In this document: positions 35,746-45,137 of the stretch, one piece after another | How the letters are laid out: the number at the start of each line of letters is the position of its first letter | How positions within the stretch are numbered: position 1 is the first letter of the stretch | Assembly (NCBI GenBank): GCA_003265435.1 | Contig: NOXC01000002.1 | Span: 62,001-126,000 of the forward strand | Direction of reading: 5' to 3' | DNA length: 64,000 nucleotides | Source: Cellvibrionaceae bacterium AOL6 | GTDB taxonomy: Bacteria; Pseudomonadota; Gammaproteobacteria; Pseudomonadales; Cellvibrionaceae | Translations under genes and position numbers: made by a program | The notes under the pieces: model-generated | Database searches by the model: none | The model's input: the letters and a program-made list of their open reading frames with translations, nothing else | What the model was told of the DNA's origin: nothing

Positions 35746-37172
35746 AGGCCCTCCTCCAGTTCGGCAGCCAGCATTTGAGAATATTCATACAGCGCTTCGA
35801 GAATCTCGTGATCGCGTTCAGTAACCCGCTCCTCGCCCAAGGCCTGCAAGCGCGCCTCCAGCGCAGTGAGATTGAGCAAGCCGGGCTCGCCGCGCAACAG
35901 ACGCTCCCGACAAAAATGTATCCACGCCTGACGCTCGTCCTCGCTCAAAAGCTGCGGGAAATTTCTCGCCTTGTAGCGCGGCATCATCGCATTCAAACGT
36001 GTATCGTTGAAGGGGGTCGCTTCAGCCAACACCGCTTCCGGATGCTCGCGTAAACGGCGCATCGTCGCTTTATCGGCATCACTGGCAAAACCGCCATACA
36101 ACTGCTGCTCCGGATCTCCGCTCTCCTCAAATTCGCGTTGCGTGAACACCTCCCTGACCTTGTGCTCAAGCTCCATACCCAACAACGCCTGCCAATGTGC
36201 TTCGCACTGCTCACGGGAAATGCCCAAGCGCGACGCCGCGGCAGCATCCAGCATCTTCGCCGGGGCAAGCACCGGACATTTATTCAAATGTAACAGCTTG
36301 AGGGGAATGCGGGAGGCCCCTTCGGGAAGGTCGGCATCCGAAGTAAAAACACGCTCGGCGATTTGCTCGGCGCTCAGCGTCTCGAGGACAGAGGGGTCCA
36401 CGCTCAAATCGTATACGATCACCGCATTGCGATTGACCGGGTGCGCCGCCAACGGGACGATTAACGCCGCGCACCCCCGCGATGCGGGAAAGCGAGAAGA
36501 AATGTGCAACAGGGGTTTACGCGCACGGATGTCGATCATCGCACTGACCGCCTGTTTCGTGCGCGATCGAAACACATAGTCGTAGAGCTGCGGTTTGCGT
36601 TCACGAATCAAGCGCGCCAGTGCAATGGTGGCCTCCACATCGGAATACGCGTCGTGCGCTGACTCATGTGACAAGCCATTCGCGGCCGTTAACAGCTCCA
36701 GGCGGAAACTCGGCACGCCTTCGACCATGGGCCACTCAATGCCATCAGGCCGCAACGCGTACACGAGCCGGACCATATCAATGATGTCCCAGCGCGAGTT
36801 GCCGTCGCGCCATTCTCGCTCGTAAGGATCGTAAAAATTCCGGTAGAGCGTGTAGCGCGTCACCTCATCGTCAAAGCGCAGCGAGTTGTAGCCGACGCCG
36901 CAGGTGCCGGGTTGAGCCAGCTCCGCGTGAATCGCCGCAATGAATTCCGCTTCGCTGCGGCCTTCCGCCATGGCCTGCTGCGGGGTGATACCCGTGACCA
37001 GGCATGCCTCTGGATGTGGCAACACATCAACAGGTGGGCGACAAAAAATCACCAGCGGCTCGCCAATGATGTTCAGCGCTTCGTCCGTGCGCACACCCGC
37101 AAACTGACTGGGCCGATCCACAGCGGGGTTCGCACCCCAGGTTTCGTAGTCGTGCCAGTATAGCGTTGTCAT
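35742..37172 (-). CDS. sbcB: Exodeoxyribonuclease I
   Basis: 3'-5' single-strand DNA exonuclease of the DEDDh type, acting in mismatch repair and recombination. The N-terminal nuclease has YWHDYETWGANP (first Asp and Glu), YNSLRFDDEVTRYTLYRNF (second Asp) and ESAHDAYSDVEATIALARLI (His and last Asp). SH3-like and helical domains follow (NKCPVLAPAKML is characteristic). The ATG at 37172 gives 476 residues, as in E. coli SbcB (475); an upstream in-frame start adds an unrelated 22 residues. Confidence 0.94.
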   Translation of the reverse strand: MTTLYWHDYETWGANPAVDRPSQFAGVRTDEALNIIGEPLVIFCRPPVDVLPHPEACLVTGITPQQAMAEGRSEAEFIAAIHAELAQPGTCGVGYNSLRFDDEVTRYTLYRNFYDPYEREWRDGNSRWDIIDMVRLVYALRPDGIEWPMVEGVPSFRLELLTAANGLSHESAHDAYSDVEATIALARLIRERKPQLYDYVFRSRTKQAVSAMIDIRARKPLLHISSRFPASRGCAALIVPLAAHPVNRNAVIVYDLSVDPSVLETLSAEQIAERVFTSDADLPEGASRIPLKLLHLNKCPVLAPAKMLDAAAASRLGISREQCEAHWQALLGMELEHKVREVFTQREFEESGDPEQQLYGGFASDADKATMRRLREHPEAVLAEATPFNDTRLNAMMPRYKARNFPQLLSEDERQAWIHFCRERLLRGEPGLLNLTALEARLQALGEERVTERDHEILEALYEYSQMLAAELEEGL

Positions 37173-37296
37173 CTGAAGCCAGCCCTGCCCTGTTGTGTGG
37201 TCTTTATGTATACAAAGCGCAATATTGTAACACCGCAAGGCCCTTCGCTATACTCGCCCCTCCGTCAAATGAATTACAACTAGAGGATGCACGACA

Positions 37297-37941
37297 ATGC
37301 AGGATTTAGATGATCTGCTTGCCAGTAATGTGAATTGGGCCGAGAGTATCAAAGCCGAAGACCCAGATTTTTTCACCCGCCTCGCCGAACAACAAACCCC
37401 CGAATACCTCTGGATCGGCTGCTCCGATAGCCGAGTTCCGGCGACACAGATTTCAGGCATGGTGCCCGGCGAAATGTTCGTTCATCGGAACATCGCAAAC
37501 TGTGTTGTGCACACAGACCTCAACTGCCTATCCGTAATCTTTTATGCGATTCAGGTGCTGAAAGTGAAGCACATTATTGTCACCGGCCATTATGGTTGCG
37601 GCGGCGTGCGTGCGGCAACCGAGAGCACGCGCTACGGCCTCGCCGACCACTGGATTCGAAACATCCGTGACGTCTACAACCGCCGTCGCGACGAGCTGAA
37701 CAAAATTGAAGACCACGATGAGCGCGTCAACCGACTGTGCGAATTGAATGTGGAGCAGCAGGTGGCGAACGTGGCCCATATCCCTGCGGTACAGCACGTC
37801 TGGCAAAACGGCGGCGAACTCAGTATTCACGGCCTGATTTACGGGATCAGTGATGGCTTGCTTAAGCGCGTCACGCAACCGATCACAGGGCTTCAGGATA
37901 TCGCCGAAGAGTATCACGTACTCGGCAGCGTCAGCGGCTAA
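37297..37941 (+). CDS. can: Beta-class carbonic anhydrase
   Basis: Cytoplasmic zinc enzyme interconverting CO2 and bicarbonate. Zinc ligands are Cys42, His98 and Cys101 with Asp44 and Arg46 (GCSDSR; HYGCGG), at the same positions as in E. coli Can. 214 residues. A clear ribosome site (AGAGG) precedes the ATG. Single gene, divergent from sbcB. Confidence 0.95.
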   Translation: MQDLDDLLASNVNWAESIKAEDPDFFTRLAEQQTPEYLWIGCSDSRVPATQISGMVPGEMFVHRNIANCVVHTDLNCLSVIFYAIQVLKVKHIIVTGHYGCGGVRAATESTRYGLADHWIRNIRDVYNRRRDELNKIEDHDERVNRLCELNVEQQVANVAHIPAVQHVWQNGGELSIHGLIYGISDGLLKRVTQPITGLQDIAEEYHVLGSVSG

Positions 37942-38054
37942 TCCACAACCGCTCCCTCGCGGCACCCTGCAATAGGGCGCCGCGTTCTCCCCCTTTGCCG
38001 GCTTTTTCAACAAGCTGCGTGCCGATCGTACAGACATTCACCAATGAAATATTT

Positions 38055-38097
38055 TTGACACTCAACAGTCACATTAGTGAAACCGCACTGTCATTAA
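38055..38097 (+). promoter_or_regulatory. Candidate Pho-box array upstream of the receptor-phytase genes
   Basis: Four heptamers spaced exactly 11 bp apart resemble PhoB half-sites (CTGTCAT): TTGACAC, CAGTCAC, GTGAAAC and CTGTCAT, the G falling at 38057, 38068, 38079 and 38090. The last is a perfect half-site, the third is weak. It lies 56 bp before the receptor start. PhoB control would suit a phytate-uptake unit, but this is inferred from the motif only. Confidence 0.4.
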
Positions 38098-38152
38098 CCC
38101 CCCCTACCATCCGCGCATTGCACCTAAATCAACAATCCTTTGGGGGGATACC

Positions 38153-40987
38153 ATGAAAAAGCAATTTCAATTCAGTGCACTCGCGATGGCCATTGCGTCC
38201 AGCGCGATCAGCACTGCCGCGTTTGCGGACGGTCGCGTAAACGGTCGCGTCAGCGACCAACAAGGCCAAGTCTTTTTTGAAGGTGCCATCGTTCGAATTA
38301 ACGAGTTGAAAATGCAGACCGCAACATCAGAAGACGGCCGCTTTTCTTTCCCTGGCGTACCTGCAGGCACCTACGACCTCTCCGTCTCTTACCTTGGCGC
38401 TGAGACCGTTACCACTCAAATCACCGTGGTCGACGATGAAACCACCAACCAGCCCGTGCGTATTGGTGGCGATTTGATGCTGATTGAGAACGTTATCGTG
38501 ACCGGTCAAGCGGCCAGCGCGAACAAGGCGCTCAACCAGCAGCGTTCGGCTGATCACCTGATCTCCGTCATCACTTCAGACAGCATCGGTCAGCTTCCGG
38601 ATGAGAACGTTTCCGAAGCCCTGCAACGCGTCTCAGGTGTTTTCATTGAGCGCGACCAAGGTGAAGGTCGCTACGTCGGCATCCGCGGTATCGACTCTAA
38701 CCTGAATGCCTCAACCATCAATGGTGTGCCGCTGGCCTCTCCAGAAGCGGGCCGCCGATCCGTCGCCCTCGACGTGATCCCGTCCGACCTCGTCGAAACC
38801 CTGACCGTGACCAAAACCCTGAACGCCGACATGGACGCTGAAGCCATCGGTGGTTCAATCGATGTGAAGTCGCTTTCGGCCTTCGACCGTGACGGCTTGT
38901 TCTACAAGCTTTCCGGCAATGCGAATCGCAGCGATCTGCAAGGCGAAAACGGCTACAAAGTGGCCGCAACTGTCACCAACGTATTCAGCTTCGACGCCGG
39001 TGATCTGGGTGTTGCAGCCTCCTACTCCAATCAGGAGCGCAAATTCGGTTCGGAAAATATCGAATCCGATGGCGGTTGGTCCGACGATTTTGAAGACGAT
39101 GCCGGCAACGAGTTTATCGCGCACGAAGAATTCGAAGCACGTGACTACGCCATTACACGTGAGCGCGAAGGTTTTGCTTTGAACTTGGACTTCCGTCCCA
39201 GTGAAGACACCCTGTTCTACTCTCGTTACCTGTACAGCAACTTCAGCGATCAGGAATACCGCAACCGCTTTGAATACAAATACGGCGACGGCGACTTCCC
39301 CGAAGGCAACATCACCAATACGTCTTTGATCTCAGAAGATGGTGAGACCGATCGCGAACTGAAAGACCGTTACGAAGAGCAGGAAATCCAATCTTTGTTG
39401 CTCGGTGCCGAAACCGAAGTTGACCGCTGGACTCTGGAAGCCAAACTTGGCTACTCCGACGCATCCGAAGCCGAGCCCAATCGCATCGACTCCCAGTTCA
39501 CCTATGAGGGTGTGGCACAGCAAGGCTATCGTTCTATCGGTGAACAACCAGATCTGTTCATCAGCGAAGATGGCTTGGTACCCGCCAACTACGTGCTGAA
39601 CGAAATTGTGGTAGAAGACAACCTGTCTGAAGACGAGAACATCAACCTGAACCTCGACGCACGCTACGATCTCAACTTCGGCAGCAACCCAGGCTTCATT
39701 AAGTTTGGTGTGGCCATGCGCAATCGTGAAAAACAAAACGATGGCGGTGCAGTGGTGTATGAAGGCGACTTCATGGAAGAAAGCAGCTGGGCAGACTTTG
39801 CCGGCGATGAAGTCGACTACAGCCTCGGTAACCTCGGCCCCGAGATCAATGCTTCGTCACTGCGCAACTATACCTTCGCCAACGTAGATCAATTCGAGAT
39901 CAACGAAGTCGACACGACCATTGCGTCGAACAATGACTACGCCATTCAGGAAGACGTCAGCGCTGCGTACATCATGAGCGGCATCGACATCGATTCCTTG
40001 CACATCACTTACGGTATCCGCGTTGAGCATACCGAGGTGGAAGCGAGCGGTAAAAACGTCGTGGCCTTCGAAAACGAAGACACCGAAGAAGAAGGTGTCG
40101 ACGTGAGCGATAACTACTTCGAAAGCAGCTACACCGACGTATTGCCCAGCATCAATATCCGTTACGAGCTGAACGAAAAAACCATTCTGCGCGCAGCGTA
40201 CTTCCAGTCTATTGGTCGCCCCTCTTTCGGTGATCTGCGTCCAACGCATGAAGACGTTGAGCTGACCATCGAAGATAACGTTGGTGAACTCGTGGTAGAA
40301 AGCGCGGGTAATCCTGAGCTGGAGCCTTTCCATGCAAACAATATCGACCTCGGGATTGAGTACTACCCAGGCGGCATTGGCGCACTGAGTGCTGGCTTCT
40401 ACTACAAGAAAATTGACAACTTCATCTTCCTGTCTGACATTGCCGACACAGTCGATATCGACAAGTACTTTGACTTCAGCAATCTGGGACTGGACGAGTT
40501 GGTTGTCGATGAGTTTGTCATCGCACAAAACGGCAGCGACGCCGAGGTCATGGGTATCGAACTGGCTTGGACCAAGGCTTGGGACAACGGCTTGTTACTG
40601 CAATTAAACGGTACCTTCAGTGAGAGCAGCGCCGACTACCCAGAGCGCGAGTCCGAAGACCTGCCACTGGTGAACCAGTCTGATGTCATCGGTAACTTTG
40701 TTGTTGGCTACGAAAATCGTTTCACCAGCTTGCGTCTGTCGACGAACTACCAAAGCAAACGCCTGATTGAGCTCGACGATGAATTTAACGATCTGTACGA
40801 AGACGAGCACATGCAGCTCGACTTCGCCGGAAAGTTCAACATCAACGAGTCGCTGCAGGTATTCTTCAACGCCAAGAACCTGACGGACGAGCCATACTAC
40901 GCGTATCATGGGGACCGTTCACGTAACGGCATGTACGAAGAGTACGGCCGCTCTTTCGAGCTGGGCGTCACGTTTACAAATCAGTAA
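38153..40987 (+). CDS. TonB-dependent receptor, likely for phytate-derived ligands
   Basis: Outer-membrane active transporter of 944 residues. Signal peptide (ALAMAIASSAISTAAFA) then a carboxypeptidase-regulatory-like domain (about 28-105: GRVSDQQGQVFFEGAIVRI), a plug domain (about 130-245: LPDENVSEALQRVSGVFIERDQGEG and VRIRGI-like block YVGIRGIDSNLNAS) and a 22-strand barrel. It resembles the CirA/FecA-like receptors of Caulobacter and marine gammaproteobacteria. The gene is followed by a phytase gene on the same strand, and TonB-receptor/phytase pairs are known in marine bacteria, so inositol phosphate uptake is the likely role. GGGGGG precedes the ATG. Confidence 0.92.
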   Translation: MKKQFQFSALAMAIASSAISTAAFADGRVNGRVSDQQGQVFFEGAIVRINELKMQTATSEDGRFSFPGVPAGTYDLSVSYLGAETVTTQITVVDDETTNQPVRIGGDLMLIENVIVTGQAASANKALNQQRSADHLISVITSDSIGQLPDENVSEALQRVSGVFIERDQGEGRYVGIRGIDSNLNASTINGVPLASPEAGRRSVALDVIPSDLVETLTVTKTLNADMDAEAIGGSIDVKSLSAFDRDGLFYKLSGNANRSDLQGENGYKVAATVTNVFSFDAGDLGVAASYSNQERKFGSENIESDGGWSDDFEDDAGNEFIAHEEFEARDYAITREREGFALNLDFRPSEDTLFYSRYLYSNFSDQEYRNRFEYKYGDGDFPEGNITNTSLISEDGETDRELKDRYEEQEIQSLLLGAETEVDRWTLEAKLGYSDASEAEPNRIDSQFTYEGVAQQGYRSIGEQPDLFISEDGLVPANYVLNEIVVEDNLSEDENINLNLDARYDLNFGSNPGFIKFGVAMRNREKQNDGGAVVYEGDFMEESSWADFAGDEVDYSLGNLGPEINASSLRNYTFANVDQFEINEVDTTIASNNDYAIQEDVSAAYIMSGIDIDSLHITYGIRVEHTEVEASGKNVVAFENEDTEEEGVDVSDNYFESSYTDVLPSINIRYELNEKTILRAAYFQSIGRPSFGDLRPTHEDVELTIEDNVGELVVESAGNPELEPFHANNIDLGIEYYPGGIGALSAGFYYKKIDNFIFLSDIADTVDIDKYFDFSNLGLDELVVDEFVIAQNGSDAEVMGIELAWTKAWDNGLLLQLNGTFSESSADYPERESEDLPLVNQSDVIGNFVVGYENRFTSLRLSTNYQSKRLIELDDEFNDLYEDEHMQLDFAGKFNINESLQVFFNAKNLTDEPYYAYHGDRSRNGMYEEYGRSFELGVTFTNQ

Positions 40988-40995
40988 GCCCTCCC

Positions 40996-41024
40996 CGACA
41001 CCGGTCACATGGCCGGTGTCCCTT
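40996..41024 (+). terminator. Hairpin between receptor and phytase genes
   Basis: Perfect 8-bp stem GACACCGG / CCGGTGTC with an 8-base loop, followed by CCTTTT. It could partly end the receptor message and lower phytase expression relative to the receptor. Confidence 0.65.
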
Positions 41025-41069
41025 TTACACGTGACACACAAACATAAAGCAACACCAAGGGAGAGATAA

Positions 41070-42139
41070 GTGAAAAAATTTGCAGTGCTTGCCGCATTCA
41101 GCACTCTGGCTGCATGCAGTAGCAATCCAGAAAAAATCATCGAAGAAAGCAAACTCGGCATCCCCGTCGCCAACATTCACGCGCGTGTCGAAACCACCGC
41201 AGTGACCAGTCAGGGTGATGCGGCGGACGATCCTGCTTTCTGGGTACACCCAGAAGCCGCGAACTACAGCGTTGTGCTCGGCACCGACAAAAACAGGGTT
41301 TGTACGTTTACGACCTTGAAGGACGCATTCTGCAAAACCTGGCCATCGGTCGATTAAATAATGTCGATGTGCGTCAGAACTTGAATGGCATGGATCAAGA
41401 TGTTGCGGTGGCAAGTAACCGTACCGACAACTCTTTGTCCGTGTTCAGCATTTCCGCAGAAGGGAAAGTGGCGTTCCTCGGAGGACAAAGCCTGAACCTC
41501 ACGGAGCCTTACGGCGCATGTCTGCACCGTACACCCGCAGGCGACCTGCACGCTTTCGTCAACGACAAAGACGGTCGCTATCAGCAATGGCACATCAGCA
41601 GCATCAAGCCACTGAATGCCGAACTGGTGCGAGAGTGGGCACTGCCCTCTCAGCCTGAAGGCTGTGTTGCGGATGACCGCGAAGAAGTTATTTACATGGG
41701 CGAGGAAGCCGTCGGGGTTTGGCGCCTGGACCTGAGAGATCCTAATGCACAACCTGAATTGCTGACCCAGGTCAGTGACGGCGCGCTGGTCGCTGACGTA
41801 GAAGGGGTCGACATTTACGTTCGCGACAATGCAAACGACTACCTCGTTGTCAGCAGTCAGGGTGACTTCAGCTACGCGATCTACGAATTGCTTGACGCGC
41901 GTGCAAGCGGCAGCGACGCCTTGGCGTATCGCGGCTCGTTTCGTGTCGTGCTGGATGCCGATGCCGGCATCGACGGCACTCAGGAAACCGACGGCCTCAC
42001 CGTAACGAACGCCAACCTCGGAGGCGCTTGGTCTCAGGGTATGGTGGTGATTCAGGACGGCTTTAATCGCGAGCCGCACGAACCGCAAAACTTCAAGTAC
42101 GTTGCGTGGAAAGATATTGCCGACGCACTCGGACTTTAA
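41070..42139 (+). pseudogene. Beta-propeller phytase lipoprotein, frameshifted by one base
   Basis: 3-phytase (PF02333 type) that removes phosphate from phytate with calcium. The first part (GTG start at 41070, GGAGAG upstream) has a lipobox LAAC (Cys16) and DDPAFWVHPEAANYSVVLGTDK; the frame is then lost near 41295. The other frame continues at once with YVYDLEGRILQ, PEGCVADDREEVIYMGEEAVGVW, VVSSQGDFSYAIYE, ETDGLTV and VIQDGFN to a normal end. One missing base between the runs AAAAA and GGG explains it (for example GGGG read as GGG). About 356 residues when repaired. Everything else is intact, so a sequencing error or very recent mutation is more likely than decay. Confidence 0.85.
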
Positions 42140-42146
42140 GCTTCTC

Positions 42147-42167
42147 TGCCGGGGCACTGCCCCGGCA
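42147..42167 (+). terminator. Hairpin after the phytase gene
   Basis: Perfect 9-bp GC-rich stem TGCCGGGGC / GCCCCGGCA with a 3-base loop, followed by TGTTTGTG. Likely terminator of the receptor-phytase unit. Confidence 0.7.
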
Positions 42168-42241
42168 TGTTTGTGCGTTCGCGCACCCTTTCCCACCCTG
42201 TCTGAGCACTGCGCTTTACCCCCTCGCCCATTTTTCGCACA

Positions 42242-43981
42242 ATGGCGGCACACGCCAAGCGGATTGAACACACAGTGACAAGCAACTCAGTGAGCACGGA
42301 CGACCTGCAGGTACCCGGCTACGATATTATCGAGCGCATCGGAAAAGGCGGCATGGCCTCCGTTTATCGCGCTCGCCAACACACCTTCGACCGCAATGTC
42401 GCGCTCAAGGTACTCAAGCCAGACCTCAGTGAAGACGAGCAATTCTGCCAGCGCTTCGTGCAGGAAAGCCTGATCGTCGCCAAGCTCAGCCACAGTCATA
42501 TTGTGCAGGTTTACGACGTTGGCGAGTTTCAAACCACGTTTTACATCGCGATGGAATACCTGCCCGGCGGCGACTTGCATACGCGACTTGAGGGGGGCCT
42601 GAGTGTACGCGATACGCTCACGCTGCTACGTCAATCCGCGTCGGCACTGAGTTTTGCGCATCAGAAAGGCATCGTGCACCGCGACATCAAGCCCGATAAT
42701 GTCATGTTCCGCGAAGACGGCGCGGCCGTTCTAACCGACTTTGGCATCGCCAAGGAGCTGAGTTCGGATATGAACCTGACGCAAACCGGACTGATTGTCG
42801 GCACGCCGAAATACATGGCGCCAGAACAGATCCGCGGAGGGAATGCCAGCCCTCAATCGGACCTTTACAGTCTGGGCGTACTCTTGTATCAGTGCCTGAC
42901 CGATCGCGTGCCCTTCGACGGCAAAGATATGATCGCGACCGCGTACAAACACTTTAATGAGCCCGTCCCCGTACTGCCTTCCGTACTTGCCGAGCTTCAG
43001 CCGATTCTCGACCGTTTACTTGCCAAAAAAGCGAGTGATCGCTACGAGAGCGCGCAGCAATTGATCGATGACCTCGACCGCCTCAACTTGAACGCGCAGG
43101 CGACAACGCTGACCAACCTGGATATCGCGCGCCTAGACACACCCGCCTCCGCCCTCGACCCGACCCTGGTACAGCCACACAACGCCGATACCTTAGAATT
43201 CGATAGCCCCGAAGACGGGGACGACACCGTCATCACACAGACTGTGCCGCAAGCCCCTCCTCGTGCACAGCCAAAATCAAAATGGATGTACGCCATTGGC
43301 GCTGCGGGCACCTTGGCCGCCATTGCCCTTATCGTCACGCAGCTACCTCCGATGAAACACGAGGCTACGGCAGCGGACGTCGCTGTAGTCCCCTCCTTAC
43401 GAATTGAGCAAACCGCCCCTCCGAGCGCTCCACTGGACCCAAGCGAACACAGCCAGGACCCCACACAGACCCTGACGATAGAGCGTTTGGTGTATGAAGC
43501 CCTCATTGATATCAGCGAACGCCGCTTGAAAAAGCCCGACGCGAATAACGCGTTCGACAAGCTGCAACGCGTGCTCGACATCGACGCTGACAACCCGAGG
43601 GCGCTGGCGGCAATGGAACAAATTGCAGAGGAGTATGCCAAGCTCGCAGAAACCGCGTTAAATGGCGAAGAGCTTGGGCTTGCGGCCGCTTATCTGGAGC
43701 ACGGGCGCTCGGCATCCGCTGAGCTCGCAAGCCTCAAGCGTCTCGAACAGCGCCTAGCAGAAGCCGAAGCGCGCAAACAGCAGCACCATGCCTCCATCAG
43801 TCAGATGGAACGGGAGTTGATGATTGAAGGGCTGCTCGAAAGTGCCGCCATCGATGAGGCGGAAGGCCGCTTTTTCAGCGTGGATGGCAATGGCGCACTG
43901 GCAAAATATAAACGCGTACTCGAACTCGACCCGTTGCACCCGGTTGCGCTCGAAAAAGTGGCTGCGGTCCCGTTACCTTAA
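42242..43981 (+). CDS. Membrane-bound serine/threonine protein kinase
   Basis: Hanks-type kinase of 579 residues. Kinase domain (about 25-280): glycine loop IGKGGMASVYRA, ATP-binding Lys in VALKVL, HRDIKPDNVMF catalytic loop, DFGIAK, activation segment GTPKYMAPEQ. One membrane helix follows (WMYAIGAAGTLAAIALIVTQL, about 345-365), then a Pro/Thr linker and a C-terminal domain of helical repeats (VYEALIDISERRLKKPDANNAF; AKYKRVLELDPLHPVALEKV) resembling TPR, probably periplasmic. A GTG at 42275 is an alternative start. No phosphatase gene is adjacent. Confidence 0.9.
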   Translation: MAAHAKRIEHTVTSNSVSTDDLQVPGYDIIERIGKGGMASVYRARQHTFDRNVALKVLKPDLSEDEQFCQRFVQESLIVAKLSHSHIVQVYDVGEFQTTFYIAMEYLPGGDLHTRLEGGLSVRDTLTLLRQSASALSFAHQKGIVHRDIKPDNVMFREDGAAVLTDFGIAKELSSDMNLTQTGLIVGTPKYMAPEQIRGGNASPQSDLYSLGVLLYQCLTDRVPFDGKDMIATAYKHFNEPVPVLPSVLAELQPILDRLLAKKASDRYESAQQLIDDLDRLNLNAQATTLTNLDIARLDTPASALDPTLVQPHNADTLEFDSPEDGDDTVITQTVPQAPPRAQPKSKWMYAIGAAGTLAAIALIVTQLPPMKHEATAADVAVVPSLRIEQTAPPSAPLDPSEHSQDPTQTLTIERLVYEALIDISERRLKKPDANNAFDKLQRVLDIDADNPRALAAMEQIAEEYAKLAETALNGEELGLAAAYLEHGRSASAELASLKRLEQRLAEAEARKQQHHASISQMERELMIEGLLESAAIDEAEGRFFSVDGNGALAKYKRVLELDPLHPVALEKVAAVPLP

Positions 43982-43993
43982 ATATGGATGACG

Positions 43994-44018
43994 GAGGCGC
44001 TCCGGCAACACGCGCCTC
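43994..44018. terminator. Hairpin between convergent kinase and dehydrogenase genes
   Basis: 7-bp stem GAGGCGC / GCGCCTC with an 11-base loop, in the 49-bp gap between two convergent genes. No T-run on either side; possible bidirectional terminator. Confidence 0.4.
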
Positions 44019-44030
44019 ACGGGTCATTGC

Positions 44031-44990
44031 TTACGCGTTACCGTGCGTTTGAGCGTACCACTGATTGACATTTGCGATCACGCCCTGCACCAGTGCCTGC
44101 TGTGATATTTCACTCGCCCATGCCGTGTGCGGCGTGAGCAACAGGTTCGGCAAGGTGTTCGCGCGCATCACGACGTCCTCTGCTGCTGGAGGCTCCTGCG
44201 GCAATACATCGAGCCCGGCCCCACCCAGGTGCCCGCGTTGCAGCGCGTCAACCACCGCGTTCGAGTCGACAATCGGGCCGCGCGCGGTATTGATCAACAG
44301 GGCTCCTGGCTTCATTTTTGCCAAGGCCTCTGCCGACATCAGCCCTTCTGTCTGCGCCGTGAGTGGGCAGTGCAATGACACCACATCAGACTGCTGCAAC
44401 AAGGTATCCAACGACACGCAGTCCTGCCCTTCTACCTGCTTGCGTCCAGAGGGGCTGTGATACAACACTTTCATGCCCAGAGCCCCGCAGAGTTGGGCTG
44501 TTGCGCGGGCGATTTCGCCCGTACCAACCAGACCGAGGGTCTTCCCGTGCAGATTGTCTATGCGGCCTTGGTAGTACACAAATTGCTTTGCCTGTTGCCA
44601 GGCCCCTTCACTGATTGTCTGCTGATAGGCTTTGAGCTGCTTAACGAGGCTCAGCATCATCATCAGCGCATGCTCCGCCACCCCTTGCGTCGAATACCCT
44701 TTGACATTCGTTACGCTCACCCCACGCGCTTCACAGGCCGGAATATCAACAATATTGGTGCCCGTCGCCACCACGCCGACGTAGCGCAGCTTTGGGCAGG
44801 CGGCCAGCAATGCCGCGTCGATGGGGACTTTGTTGGTAAGGACGCAGTCCGCCTCACGTAACCGCGCGGCCCTGTCGTGAGCCTCAGTTCGCGCGTATTG
44901 GGTCCAGCGGTGGGGAAACGCAGGCGTGGGCATGGTCACCGTGGGGCTTATTGTCCCGGCGTCCAGGAATACGATGTCTATGTCTGTCAT
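44031..44990 (-). CDS. D-2-hydroxyacid dehydrogenase (glycerate dehydrogenase-like)
   Basis: NAD-dependent dehydrogenase of 319 residues. The Rossmann motif is LGLVGTGEIARATAQLCGALG; the catalytic Arg is in LLINTARGPIVDSNAVVDAL and the Glu/His pair in the block ending LLTPHTAWAS. The hydrophobic hydroxypyruvate-reductase style and context-free location suggest an HprA-like glycerate dehydrogenase, but the substrate cannot be fixed. The ATG at 44990 has GGAG 6 bp upstream; a longer reading starts 12 codons earlier without support. Confidence 0.88.
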   Translation of the reverse strand: MTDIDIVFLDAGTISPTVTMPTPAFPHRWTQYARTEAHDRAARLREADCVLTNKVPIDAALLAACPKLRYVGVVATGTNIVDIPACEARGVSVTNVKGYSTQGVAEHALMMMLSLVKQLKAYQQTISEGAWQQAKQFVYYQGRIDNLHGKTLGLVGTGEIARATAQLCGALGMKVLYHSPSGRKQVEGQDCVSLDTLLQQSDVVSLHCPLTAQTEGLMSAEALAKMKPGALLINTARGPIVDSNAVVDALQRGHLGGAGLDVLPQEPPAAEDVVMRANTLPNLLLTPHTAWASEISQQALVQGVIANVNQWYAQTHGNA

Positions 44991-45137
44991 TCGGCGCTCC
45001 GGCTTTTTCTGTTTTAGGCGCGACAACAGGCTATACTGCGCCCGCGCGCGACTGCCACCGCATCAAACCGCAAACGGTACTCATAATCAAGCCAGCTGTC
45101 TGTGCTTGTGCAAGGTGAAATCGAGGTAGCTCAGATC

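Noticed and set aside
41300-42139. Independent 279-residue protein starting at TTG 41300
   Set aside because: It is the continuation of the phytase after a one-base loss; the propeller needs the N-terminal DDPAFWVHP part from the other frame.
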